A stretch of 6,226 nucleotides of DNA from an uncultured Pseudomonadota bacterium. Lineage in GTDB: Bacteria; Myxococcota_A; UBA796; CAJQPC01. The notes under the pieces were generated by a model that saw nothing but the letters and a program-made list of their open reading frames with translations, was not told the DNA's origin and searched no databases. Of this stretch, positions 1-5,562 are shown in pieces. Every line of letters begins with the position of its first letter. Within the stretch, counting starts at the first letter, position 1. The stretch is from contig CALGIB010000679.1 in the NCBI GenBank assembly GCA_937915955.1, forward strand, positions 1 through 6,226. The letters are read 5' to 3'. The position numbers and the translations under genes were made by a program.

Positions 1-266
1 CAGTCCAAGGCATCCAGCGTGCTCCGCTCCAGCAGGCCGGCGTTGCTGATGAGCAGGTCGAGCCGACGCGCCCCGAGGCCCTCGGACAGCCGCGCTGCGC
101 CCGCCTCGGTGCCCACGTCGACGCCCTCGATCCGCTCGACGTCCAGCGCCTCCAGCTCGGGCGAGGCCCGTCGGCAGGCGGCCAGCACCTCGGCCCCGCG
201 CCCCCTCAGCTGGCGCGCCAGCTCCAGCCCGATGCCCCGGTTCGCGCCCGTGATGACAGCCCGCAT
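1..266 (-). CDS. Short-chain dehydrogenase/reductase (SDR), N-terminal part, cut by the left edge
   Basis: This is the first 88 codons of a minus-strand gene whose 3' end lies outside the window. The product is an NAD(P)-dependent oxidoreductase with a Rossmann fold, presumably cytoplasmic; its substrate cannot be told. Seen directly: the cofactor-binding glycine motif TGANRGIG at residues 7-14, right after the first beta strand (MRAVI), and the structural motif NAG at residues 75-77 (LLISNAGLL). The active-site Tyr-x-x-x-Lys lies beyond the edge. The short spacing and the wording of the glycine motif resemble the CsgA/C-factor and sniffer-like SDRs, a group common in myxobacteria, but that subfamily call is inference. 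The ATG at 266 is supported by GGGAG five bases upstream (minus strand, 276-272). The gene is divergent from the lipoprotein starting at 370. Confidence 0.9.
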   Translation of the reverse strand, partial: MRAVITGANRGIGLELARQLRGRGAEVLAACRRASPELEALDVERIEGVDVGTEAGAARLSEGLGARRLDLLISNAGLLERSTLDALD

Positions 267-369
267 TCTCGCTCCCGATCCCGGCCCGATCTATGGGGAT
301 CCGACGCGCTCGGCTCGTGTTAGCTCCGGCGCCTCGCGGACGTTGTCACGTCCCACCCTCGAGGTCTCC

Positions 370-753
370 ATGCGCTTCCTCCTCCTGGCCGGCCTGGCGC
401 TCACCACCGGCTGCGCCACCAAGTACGCCCCCCTGTCGGGGAGGGGCGGCTACATCGAGCTGCCCCAGGGCCCGGACACCTACGACGTCAGCTTCAGCGG
501 CAACGGCATGGTCCCGCCGGACCTGCTCGAGTCCTACCTCCTCTACCGCTGCGCCGAGGTCACCGAGGCGACCGGCGCGAGGTACTTCGAGATCCAGGCC
601 CGCGGCACCGAGCCCAAGACCGGCGAGGCCATCCTGCCGCAGTACGTCTACGCGACCATCAAGGTCAGCGAGAAGGAACCGCGAGGCCGCGGCGAGTGGT
701 TCGAGGCCGGGGTGCTCATGAAGCAGCTCGAGCCCTACGTGATGGGCGACTGA
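370..753 (+). CDS. Small lipoprotein, CC0125/CC1285-like
   Basis: The product is a 127-residue envelope lipoprotein of unknown role. The N-terminus is a classical short signal (MRFLLLAGLALTTGC) with Arg2, a hydrophobic stretch and a cysteine at position 15 as the likely lipidation site; a Thr at -3 is slightly off the ideal lipobox. The mature part contains YDVSFSGNG at 38-46, then LLYRCAEVTEATGARYFEI at 57-75. This layout (Tyr-x-Val-x-Phe-x-Gly-Asn, then a helix ending in a Gly-x-x-x-Phe strand) matches my recollection of the CC0125/CC1285 family of alphaproteobacterial and myxobacterial lipoproteins. The frame stays open upstream to position 19, but the ATG at 370 is preferred: it begins the signal peptide, has GAGG at 361-364, and avoids antisense overlap with the SDR gene. 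The 3' end overlaps the ABC1 kinase gene, read from the other strand, by 19 bases (735-753). Confidence 0.85.
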   Translation: MRFLLLAGLALTTGCATKYAPLSGRGGYIELPQGPDTYDVSFSGNGMVPPDLLESYLLYRCAEVTEATGARYFEIQARGTEPKTGEAILPQYVYATIKVSEKEPRGRGEWFEAGVLMKQLEPYVMGD

Positions 754-2018
754 AGCTCGGACAGCGTGCCCTCGAGCACGCTCGGCCAGTCCGCCTGGGC
801 GCCCAGCTGGGCCAGGATGCTGGCCAACCCGAAGTTGATGCGCCCCATGAAGACCAGCCCCGGCGTCCTGGTGGCCTGGATTCCGTGGCGCAGCGCCTTC
901 TTCATGGCGAGCTGCTTGGCCTGCAGGCCCAGCCGGGTCAACTTCGCCGTATAGGCCCGGGTGAAGCGGTAGGGCTGGGGCGCCATCATCGGCTCCATGG
1001 TCAGCCGCAGGTAGCCCTCGAAGAGGCCCCAGAGCTCGTCGTCCATCTCCGGCAGGCCCATGGCCACGTCGGCCAACTCGCGCAGGTCCGCGGCCGATGC
1101 GCCCTCGACGAAGCCCACCCGCAGAGCGGCCATGGCGTCGGCGACCGGCATGGGGAAGTGCTGCACGCAGCCGAAGTCGATGAAGCCCACCGCGCCCGGC
1201 TCGAAGAGGTAGTTGCCCGGGTGTGGATCGGCGTTGAACACGCCGTGACCGTGCAGCGAGCCGAACACGAAGCGCCAGATGGTGGCGCCGTACTCGGGCT
1301 CGGGTGCGGCCAGGATGTCCTGCCAGGATCGGCCCGGCAGGCGCTCGCTGACCAGGACGCGCCCTCGGCACAGCGCGGGCACCGTGGCCGGGATGCGCAC
1401 GTCGCTGGCGCCGGCCCAGATGCCACGGAACTGCTCCTGGTGCTGGGCCTCGAGCCGGTAGTCCAGCTCCTCGGTGATGCGGCTGACGGCGTCCTCGACG
1501 AAGGGGCGAACGTCGGTCCGAGGCAGCAGCGCGCTGAAGGCGCCGACCAGGGACTCGACGTTCTTCAGGTCGCTCTCGATCGCCTCGGCGATGCCGGGGT
1601 ACTGGACCTTCACGACGACGGGGTGGCCCTCGTACACGGCGGCGTAGACCTGGCCGATGCTGGCGGCCGCGATCGGCTCTACCTCGAAGGACTCGAACAC
1701 GTCCTCGGGCGGCGCGCCCAGCTCCTCGACCAGCAGCTCGCGCATGCGGGCATAGGGCACCGTCGGCGTGCGGGCCTGCAGCCGGCCGAGCACGCCCTGG
1801 TAGACGGCGCGCTGCTCCTCGGGCACGGCGTCGTCGACGTAGCTGAGCAGCTGCCCGGCCTTCAGCGGCAGGCCCTTCATCTCGCCGAGCACGCGCTCCA
1901 GGCGCCGGGCGGCCTGCTCGTGGAAGGCCTCCGAGAGCTGGGCCCTGGCCAGGTCGCCCGCTACCCCGACCGCCATGCCACCCAGCTGGGCCAGCCGACC
2001 GAGGCGTCCCTTCCTCAC
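735..2018 (-). CDS. ABC1/AarF/UbiB-family atypical kinase
   Basis: The product is a 427-residue member of the ABC1 (ADCK/COQ8/UbiB) atypical kinase family. Characterised members bind ATP and act as ATPases supporting quinone or lipid metabolism; the target here is unknown. Family hallmarks seen: KAGQ at 53-56 (the KxGQ motif); the alanine-rich AAAS at 117-120 that replaces the glycine-rich loop; catalytic-type Lys137 in VVVKVQYPG; the EELDY segment at 183-187; VLVSERLPG at 221-229; FNADPHPGN at 261-269 (Asp264, Asn269); and IDFG at 280-283. All key residues are present, so it looks active. It is shorter than E. coli UbiB and shows no clear C-terminal membrane pair. I chose the GTG at 2018 because it overlaps the upstream stop as GTGA and because the resulting start (RKGRLGRLAQLGGMA) fits the family; an ATG at 1976 is possible. 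The frame remains open up to 2555, but that part lies under the aminotransferase gene. Confidence 0.93.
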   Translation of the reverse strand: MRKGRLGRLAQLGGMAVGVAGDLARAQLSEAFHEQAARRLERVLGEMKGLPLKAGQLLSYVDDAVPEEQRAVYQGVLGRLQARTPTVPYARMRELLVEELGAPPEDVFESFEVEPIAAASIGQVYAAVYEGHPVVVKVQYPGIAEAIESDLKNVESLVGAFSALLPRTDVRPFVEDAVSRITEELDYRLEAQHQEQFRGIWAGASDVRIPATVPALCRGRVLVSERLPGRSWQDILAAPEPEYGATIWRFVFGSLHGHGVFNADPHPGNYLFEPGAVGFIDFGCVQHFPMPVADAMAALRVGFVEGASAADLRELADVAMGLPEMDDELWGLFEGYLRLTMEPMMAPQPYRFTRAYTAKLTRLGLQAKQLAMKKALRHGIQATRTPGLVFMGRINFGLASILAQLGAQADWPSVLEGTLSELQSPIT

Positions 2019-3190
2019 AGCTTGTCGGTGCGCTCGAGGACGGCGTCCAGCGCGTCCACCACCAGGCCGACCTCGTCGAGGCTGTTGCACCAGTGGGGCG
2101 CGAAGCGGAGGCGACCGTCTGGCGTGGAGACGGCCACGCCGGCTGCGTTCAGCGCCGAGCTCAGGGCGATCAGGTCCTCGCCCGGAGGCGGCCTGACGCT
2201 GAGGATGCCCGAGCGGAACCGGGCCTGAGCGGCTCGCTCGCTGGTGAAGCCGCGCTCGAGCAGCGCCGGCTCGAGCAGGTCGTGGAAGTCCTGCACGTGC
2301 TGGAAGATGGCCTCGACGCCCAGCTCCAGCAGCGGCTCGATCGCCGCCTGGAGCGCGGCGGCGCCGACGACGTTGGTGGAGCCCAGCTCCAGGGCGTCGG
2401 TCTCGTCCCGCACGTCCTTGTCGTAGCGCAGGTGCCCCTCGCCCTCCATCAGGAAGGACAGGGGGTCCTCGACGGACAGCCACCCCGCCACGCGCGGCGT
2501 CAGCGTGTCGGCCCGAGCGACCAGGTAGCCGGTGCCCTCCAGGCCCATCAACCACTTGTGGGCACCGCCAGCCACGTAGTCCAGGTCCAGGTGGCCCAGG
2601 TTGAGGGGGACCACGCCGGCCGCCTGGATGGCGTCGACGGCGATGCGGGCGCCATGAGCGTGGGCCAGGTCGGCCAGCTCGGCCAGGGGCATGCGCAGCC
2701 CGGTCTGGAACTGCACGGCCGAGACCGCCAGGACCCGCACCTCGTGCTCGCGCAGCGCGTCCTCGACCCGCTGGAGCAGCTCACCGCTCTCGACCCCATG
2801 CAGCGGCAGCATCAACGGCTCGGCCCCGAAGGCCCAGGCGGCGTGCTGCCAGGGCACGACGTTGGCGGGGAACTCGCCCTCGAAGAGCAGCACGCGGTCG
2901 CCCTTCTTCCAGTCCTGGCAGAGGGCCAGGTCCGTCAGCCCGCGCGTGGTGCTGGGGGTGAGGGCGATGAGCCGGTGATCCACCCCGAGCAGCGAGCCCA
3001 GGGCCTGCTTGAGCTCGAGCCGCTGCGGGATCCAGCGAAAGATCGCGCCGAGCCCGTTCTCGGCGTAGTCCTGGAGGACCTCGCGCGCCGCGGCCTCGAC
3101 CGACGCCGAGGGGGGCGAGACGGCGGCGTGGTTCAGGTAACTGCGCGCCTTGAGGTAGGGGAAGCCTTCGCGGGAGCCTAGAGCGGTCAT
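2015..3190 (-). CDS. Class V aminotransferase-fold PLP-dependent enzyme
   Basis: The product is a 391-residue cytoplasmic PLP enzyme of the class V (NifS/isopenicillin-epimerase-like) group. Motifs in order: YLNHAAVSPP at 18-27; TPSTTRG at 78-84 (cofactor phosphate region); SAVQFQTG at 157-164; VDAIQ at 185-189, with Asp186 expected to pair with the pyridine nitrogen; AGGAHKWL at 207-214, with Lys212 as the Schiff-base lysine; GWLSV at 236-240; ELGSTN at 268-273; and RFAPHWCN at 362-369, the usual C-terminal substrate-carboxylate region. Length is normal and the fold is complete. The Cys-bearing RSGHHC-type loop of SufS desulfurases is absent (RSGILSV at 326-332), so a desulfurase role is unlikely; an epimerase, lyase or aminotransferase remains possible. 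The ATG at 3190 has no visible Shine-Dalgarno. The stop overlaps the start of the ABC1 kinase gene, so the two are probably co-translated. Confidence 0.92.
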   Translation of the reverse strand: MTALGSREGFPYLKARSYLNHAAVSPPSASVEAAAREVLQDYAENGLGAIFRWIPQRLELKQALGSLLGVDHRLIALTPSTTRGLTDLALCQDWKKGDRVLLFEGEFPANVVPWQHAAWAFGAEPLMLPLHGVESGELLQRVEDALREHEVRVLAVSAVQFQTGLRMPLAELADLAHAHGARIAVDAIQAAGVVPLNLGHLDLDYVAGGAHKWLMGLEGTGYLVARADTLTPRVAGWLSVEDPLSFLMEGEGHLRYDKDVRDETDALELGSTNVVGAAALQAAIEPLLELGVEAIFQHVQDFHDLLEPALLERGFTSERAAQARFRSGILSVRPPPGEDLIALSSALNAAGVAVSTPDGRLRFAPHWCNSLDEVGLVVDALDAVLERTDKL

Positions 3191-3236
3191 GGGACCGGGT
3201 CTAACGCAGCCAACAGCGGCACGACGGCCCCGCGGG

Positions 3237-3284
3237 GGGCCCCGCCGAGGCCGGACCCACCCAGCGGGAGGGCCGGCGGGGCCC
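3237..3284 (-). terminator. GC-rich stem-loop after the small basic gene, possible terminator
   Basis: The arms GGGCCCCGCCG (3237-3247) and CGGCGGGGCCC (3274-3284) are perfect 11-base reverse complements, with a two-base bulge and three further pairs inside. The right arm ends exactly on the stop codon of the 41-residue gene. There is no T-rich tract on either side, so it could instead be an mRNA-stabilising or attenuating hairpin. A separate palindrome CCCCGCGGGG at 3228-3237 touches its base. It sits in the 93-base gap before the aminotransferase gene. Confidence 0.4.
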
Positions 3285-3409
3285 TACTTCCGGGACTTCT
3301 TCTTCTTCATCGCCTTCGTCTTCTTGTTCGAAGGCGCGCGGAAGCCGGGCTTCTCAGCCTTGTCCTTGTCGTTCTGGAGGAGGCCTGCGGGTGCTTGGGT
3401 CTTGCTCAT
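3284..3409 (-). CDS. 41-residue lysine-rich small protein, unknown
   Basis: A 41-codon gene of unrecognised family. The product has 12 lysines and 2 arginines, concentrated in a C-terminal tail (NKKTKAMKKKKSRK at 28-41), preceded by a mixed-charge stretch NDKDKAEKPGFR at 13-24. It has no signal, membrane segment or cysteine and is probably disordered; binding to nucleic acid or another polyanion is a guess from charge only. Coding evidence: about 36 of 41 third positions are G or C although the codon set is Lys-rich; all 12 lysines use AAG; and the ATG overlaps the TGA of the membrane-protein gene as ATGA, a typical coupled junction. It ends in TAG, which lies within the right arm of the stem-loop. 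A chance frame cannot be fully excluded, because GC-rich genomes carry many open frames. Confidence 0.65.
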   Translation of the reverse strand: MSKTQAPAGLLQNDKDKAEKPGFRAPSNKKTKAMKKKKSRK

Positions 3410-3945
3410 GGCCCGCCGTCTAACCAGCTCTCCGCCTCGTGGCGCGTGTACCAGATGTCCATATCCGTGTAGCCCTTGCGACCCTGGGTCAAGACGAGCA
3501 CGCCCGTGCCGGCGGTCAGCGCCCCCAGGCCCGCCACGGCCAGGCCCCGCTCGGAGCCCAGGCCCGTCATGCCGGCCATCGCGATCGCGTAGCCCGAGCC
3601 GATCAGCCCGACGCCGGTCCAGGTGTTCGCCCACTTCAAGGCGCGCGCGCGCCGGCAGGTCTCGAGGTCCCCGACCTGCTCCGCGAAGCCCTCGGCCGTG
3701 AGGACCCGGTTGTCCAGATCGGCCTGGAGGCCCCGGTCCGTCCACAGGACCCGGAGCCCCGGCTCCTGCGCCGCGCCCAGCCCAGGCGAGGGGCGGGAGG
3801 CCGCCAAGAGCGCCTCCGAATCGGGCAGCTCGTACCAGGTCTCCATGCGGTTGAAGTGCGCGAGGCCGGCCAGGTGCGAGGTGGTGCCGAGGGTCAGCGC
3901 GGTGCCGCCCAGGACCGCCACCCCCAGCGTCGGCGCGTCCCCCAC
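3406..3945 (-). CDS. Small membrane protein with duplicated TM plus WY motif, unknown
   Basis: A 179-residue protein I do not recognise. Three hydrophobic segments are visible: about 6-28, 108-129 and 134-154. A soluble part lies at 29-107 (with LETCRRARALKW at 94-105), and a short polar tail follows at 155-179. The first and third segments and what follows resemble each other: ALTLGT at 16-21 with METWYELPDSEALL at 34-47, and ALTAGT at 142-147 with MDIWYTRHEAESWL at 162-174. The start is taken as GTG at 3945; a stop (TAG) lies directly upstream in frame, and a second GTG at codon 9 is an alternative that would clip the first membrane segment. It is 52 bases downstream of the esterase gene and overlaps the lysine-rich gene by four bases, so the three likely share a transcript. 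It was judged coding because its composition fits a real membrane protein and because of these junctions. Confidence 0.75.
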   Translation of the reverse strand: MGDAPTLGVAVLGGTALTLGTTSHLAGLAHFNRMETWYELPDSEALLAASRPSPGLGAAQEPGLRVLWTDRGLQADLDNRVLTAEGFAEQVGDLETCRRARALKWANTWTGVGLIGSGYAIAMAGMTGLGSERGLAVAGLGALTAGTGVLVLTQGRKGYTDMDIWYTRHEAESWLDGGP

Positions 3946-3949
3946 CTAG

Positions 3950-3965
3950 CGGGCGAACTCGCCCG
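3950..3965. repeat. Short hairpin between the esterase and membrane-protein genes
   Basis: CGGGCG (3950-3955) and CGCCCG (3960-3965) are perfect reverse complements around a four-base loop. The hairpin lies in the 52-base gap, five bases upstream of the GTG at 3945, and occupies the place where a Shine-Dalgarno would be expected. It could affect translation of the membrane protein, or it could be chance in GC-rich DNA. Confidence 0.3.
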
Positions 3966-3997
3966 GCGTGAGCGGCCAGCCCGACCGATCGTGGGGC

Positions 3998-4822
3998 CTA
4001 CTCGCCCACAAACCAGCTCAGCAGCGCCCCGGGCGCCTCGTCGAGCCAGGCGTGGCCGAGCTCACCGTCCTCGATCACCTGGACCTCGACCCCCCGCTCC
4101 TCGAGGGCGAGCGCGTAGGGGCGCATCGTGTCGATCGGGACGACGTGGTCCTGCCCGCCGTGCAGGAACAGCGTCGGCGGGTGGTCCTGGGGCAGCTCCT
4201 CGGGCAGCGCGCACAGCGATCCGGCGCAGGTGGCGTAGCCGCCCGAGTGCACCGCCACCGCCTGGAAGCGCCCGGGGTAGGCGACCGCCACGCGGCTGCT
4301 CATGTAGCCACCGCTGCTGATGCCGGCGGCGTAGAGCCGGTCCGGGTCCAGCGGGCCCAGCTCCCCGGCGTCGATGGCCCCGAAGAGCTCGAGCATCAGG
4401 TGATGGTCGGGCGCGCGCTCCCAGCTCTGGGACAGCGGCCACAGGTTCGTGTCCCAGCAACCCAGGCCCAGCCCGCGCGCCACCGGCGTGATCACCGCGA
4501 AGCCGGCCTCGAGCAGGCCCGCCGTCACCAGCGCCTGATGGGTCCAGCCCCAGGCCTCCGTCTCGGGCGCCACCCAGAAGGTCTCCGCCGGCGCGGACAG
4601 CCCCTGGAAGAGCAGGACCGTCGGCCAACCTTCGTCGGGAGGGGCGCCCAGGGGCACCTGGTGCAGCACCCGACGCGGCCAGGCCTTGGTCCAGATCGTG
4701 CTGCTCTCGTAGGCGCAGCGCACCCCGCCGTCGGTCGAGCATCGAGCGCCGTCGGGGGCAGCGCAGGCCAACAGGGGCAGCAGCACGGCTACAGTCTCAT
4801 CGTTTCGGCCGGTCCACGCCAT
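3998..4822 (-). CDS. Alpha/beta-hydrolase esterase, probable lipoprotein (PHB-depolymerase/LpqC-like)
   Basis: A 274-residue hydrolase, likely exported and membrane-anchored, that would cleave an ester; the substrate is unknown. Catalytic layout seen: nucleophile motif GISSG at 167-171 (Ser169) within AAGISSGGYMSS; acid Asp225 in FLHGGQDHVVP; and His257 in LGHAWL. This order and the GxSxGG wording fit the polyhydroxybutyrate-depolymerase/feruloyl-esterase-like group. The N-terminus holds VAVLLPLLAC at 11-20, a hydrophobic run ending in a lipobox-type Leu-Leu-Ala-Cys. Cys28/Cys36 and Cys199/Cys204 could form disulfides in an exported protein. The ATG at 4822 gives a signal with Asp and Glu just before the hydrophobic core, which is unusual. 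A GTG at 4786 would give a very short signal (MLLPLLAC) that closely resembles the neighbouring lipoprotein, so the true start is uncertain. It probably heads the minus-strand unit. Confidence 0.88.
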   Translation of the reverse strand: MAWTGRNDETVAVLLPLLACAAPDGARCSTDGGVRCAYESSTIWTKAWPRRVLHQVPLGAPPDEGWPTVLLFQGLSAPAETFWVAPETEAWGWTHQALVTAGLLEAGFAVITPVARGLGLGCWDTNLWPLSQSWERAPDHHLMLELFGAIDAGELGPLDPDRLYAAGISSGGYMSSRVAVAYPGRFQAVAVHSGGYATCAGSLCALPEELPQDHPPTLFLHGGQDHVVPIDTMRPYALALEERGVEVQVIEDGELGHAWLDEAPGALLSWFVGE

Positions 4823-4834
4823 CCGTGAACCACC

Positions 4835-4841
4835 AAGGAGG
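4835..4841 (+). promoter_or_regulatory. Strong Shine-Dalgarno that sets the start of the acidic lipoprotein
   Basis: AAGGAGG lies four bases before the ATG at 4846. It decides between that ATG and an in-frame GTG at 4825, which would place the ribosome site inside the coding sequence. It is the strongest ribosome binding site in the window. Confidence 0.8.
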
Positions 4842-4845
4842 CCCC

Positions 4846-5532
4846 ATGATTCTCAGCCTGTTCGCCTGCATCCCCGCCAACCTGGACGTCAAGCCCCTCG
4901 AGACCACCGAGGACATCCGGGCCGCCTGCGAAGACAACGAGCCCACCGACGTGGAGCTGTCGGTGACCTTCACCGAGCTCAACGAGGGCTGCCCCTTCGG
5001 CGAGGACGACAACCTGCCGGCCGAGGACGCCCGGTTCACCGCCCGAATCGAGCAGGTCGAGGAGCTGGACCTGCCCGCGGGCGGCGTCATCTGCGACCTC
5101 GAGTTCGACTTCGATGGGGTCTCCGGCGGCGAGGGCCAGCCCATGCAGTACGACGACAACTTCCTGCTCGCCCTGAACGACGCGGTCCTGGCGACCAGCT
5201 ACGCGCCCATGGTCGACTGGTTCGACGAGGACGACGATCTGCGCCTGTACGACTGGGAGGCCGTGGCCGGCGAGACCCTCGAGTTCAACGACATCCCGAC
5301 CTGGTGCCTGGGCGAGGAGTCCGGCGAGAGCGAGTGCACCATCCCTCCGCCCGAGACGGACGGCAGCCTGAAGCTGGCCTTCGGCGGCGACCTCGTGGAC
5401 CAGCTCGCGCTGCGGGCGGTGCAGGAGGATCGCTACGACTTCAGCTTCGTGTCCTTCGGCGACAACAACAGCACGGACTGCAGCCATCGTGAGTTCACCT
5501 TCACGGTCGTGGCCCCCGTGGTCACGCCCTGA
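4846..5532 (+). CDS. Strongly acidic, cysteine-containing lipoprotein, unknown family
   Basis: A 228-residue protein of no family I recognise. The signal is extremely short: MILSLFAC puts the probable lipidated cysteine at position 8, with no basic residue before it. The mature part has six more cysteines (28, 49, 83, 154, 164, 212), enough for three disulfides, as expected for an exported domain. By my count it has 53 Asp/Glu against 9 Lys/Arg, with clusters such as DWFDEDDDLRLYDW at 124-137 and EFDFDG at 86-91, which may bind divalent metal; this is inference. Alternating hydrophobic strands suggest a beta-rich fold. The ATG start is fixed by AAGGAGG at 4835-4841. It is divergent from the esterase and convergent with the FecR-domain gene, so it is probably a single-gene transcript. 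Its promoter must lie within or next to the esterase 5' end. Confidence 0.85.
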   Translation: MILSLFACIPANLDVKPLETTEDIRAACEDNEPTDVELSVTFTELNEGCPFGEDDNLPAEDARFTARIEQVEELDLPAGGVICDLEFDFDGVSGGEGQPMQYDDNFLLALNDAVLATSYAPMVDWFDEDDDLRLYDWEAVAGETLEFNDIPTWCLGEESGESECTIPPPETDGSLKLAFGGDLVDQLALRAVQEDRYDFSFVSFGDNNSTDCSHREFTFTVVAPVVTP

Positions 5533-5562
5533 GAGCCGCCGGCTGAGGGTGGCCGCTCAGGG
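5527..5562. terminator. Stem-loop at a convergent gene junction, possible bidirectional terminator
   Basis: CCCTGAG (5527-5533) and CTCAGGG (5556-5562) are perfect reverse complements and contain the two opposing TGA stop codons. Inside them GCCGCC (5535-5540) pairs with GGTGGC (5548-5553), with one G-U pair on the plus-strand RNA. The terminal loop is seven bases. No T tract follows on either strand, so efficiency as an intrinsic terminator is uncertain, but the position between convergent genes fits. Confidence 0.45.

Noticed and set aside
19..369. Upstream extension of the lipoprotein frame to position 19
   Set aside because: It would bury a clear signal peptide inside the protein and run antisense to the SDR gene, whose motifs are unambiguous.
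267..369. Sigma-70 promoter elements between the SDR and lipoprotein genes
   Set aside because: A TTGTCA-like hexamer near 345 is too close to the start for a matching -10 box; no convincing pair was found on either strand.
696..2228. Long plus-strand open frame (about 510 codons) opposite the ABC1 kinase gene
   Set aside because: It is antisense to a gene with full family motifs. Its translation is low-complexity (Gly, His, Gln, Arg and Leu rich) with no domain, as expected in the shadow frame of a GC-rich gene.
2019..2555. N-terminal extension of the ABC1 kinase frame up to 2555
   Set aside because: The extra residues are Arg/Gly/Pro low-complexity sequence lying under the aminotransferase gene; the GTG at 2018 fits both the family start and the coupled overlap.
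2093..3181. Long plus-strand open frame opposite the class V enzyme gene
   Set aside because: Shadow of a clear PLP-enzyme gene; composition is skewed and no motif is present.
2015..3190. Cysteine desulfurase (SufS/NifS) function for the class V enzyme
   Set aside because: The loop that carries the catalytic cysteine in desulfurases reads RSGILSV here. Cys368 lies in the C-terminal substrate region (RFAPHWCN), not in that loop.
3295..3330. Pyrimidine-rich plus-strand run of CTT repeats as a simple-sequence repeat or T-rich terminator tail
   Set aside because: It is explained by AAG lysine codons of the small basic gene on the other strand, and it is interrupted and not a true uniform repeat.
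3439..4828. Plus-strand open frames opposite the membrane-protein and esterase genes
   Set aside because: Pro/Arg/Ala-rich or His/Gln-rich translations without hydrophobic periodicity; the opposite strand has catalytic motifs and membrane segments.
4789..5487. Minus-strand open frame opposite the acidic lipoprotein
   Set aside because: The plus-strand frame has a strong ribosome site and ordered cysteines; the opposite frame is Val/Gly/Glu rich with no recognisable domain.
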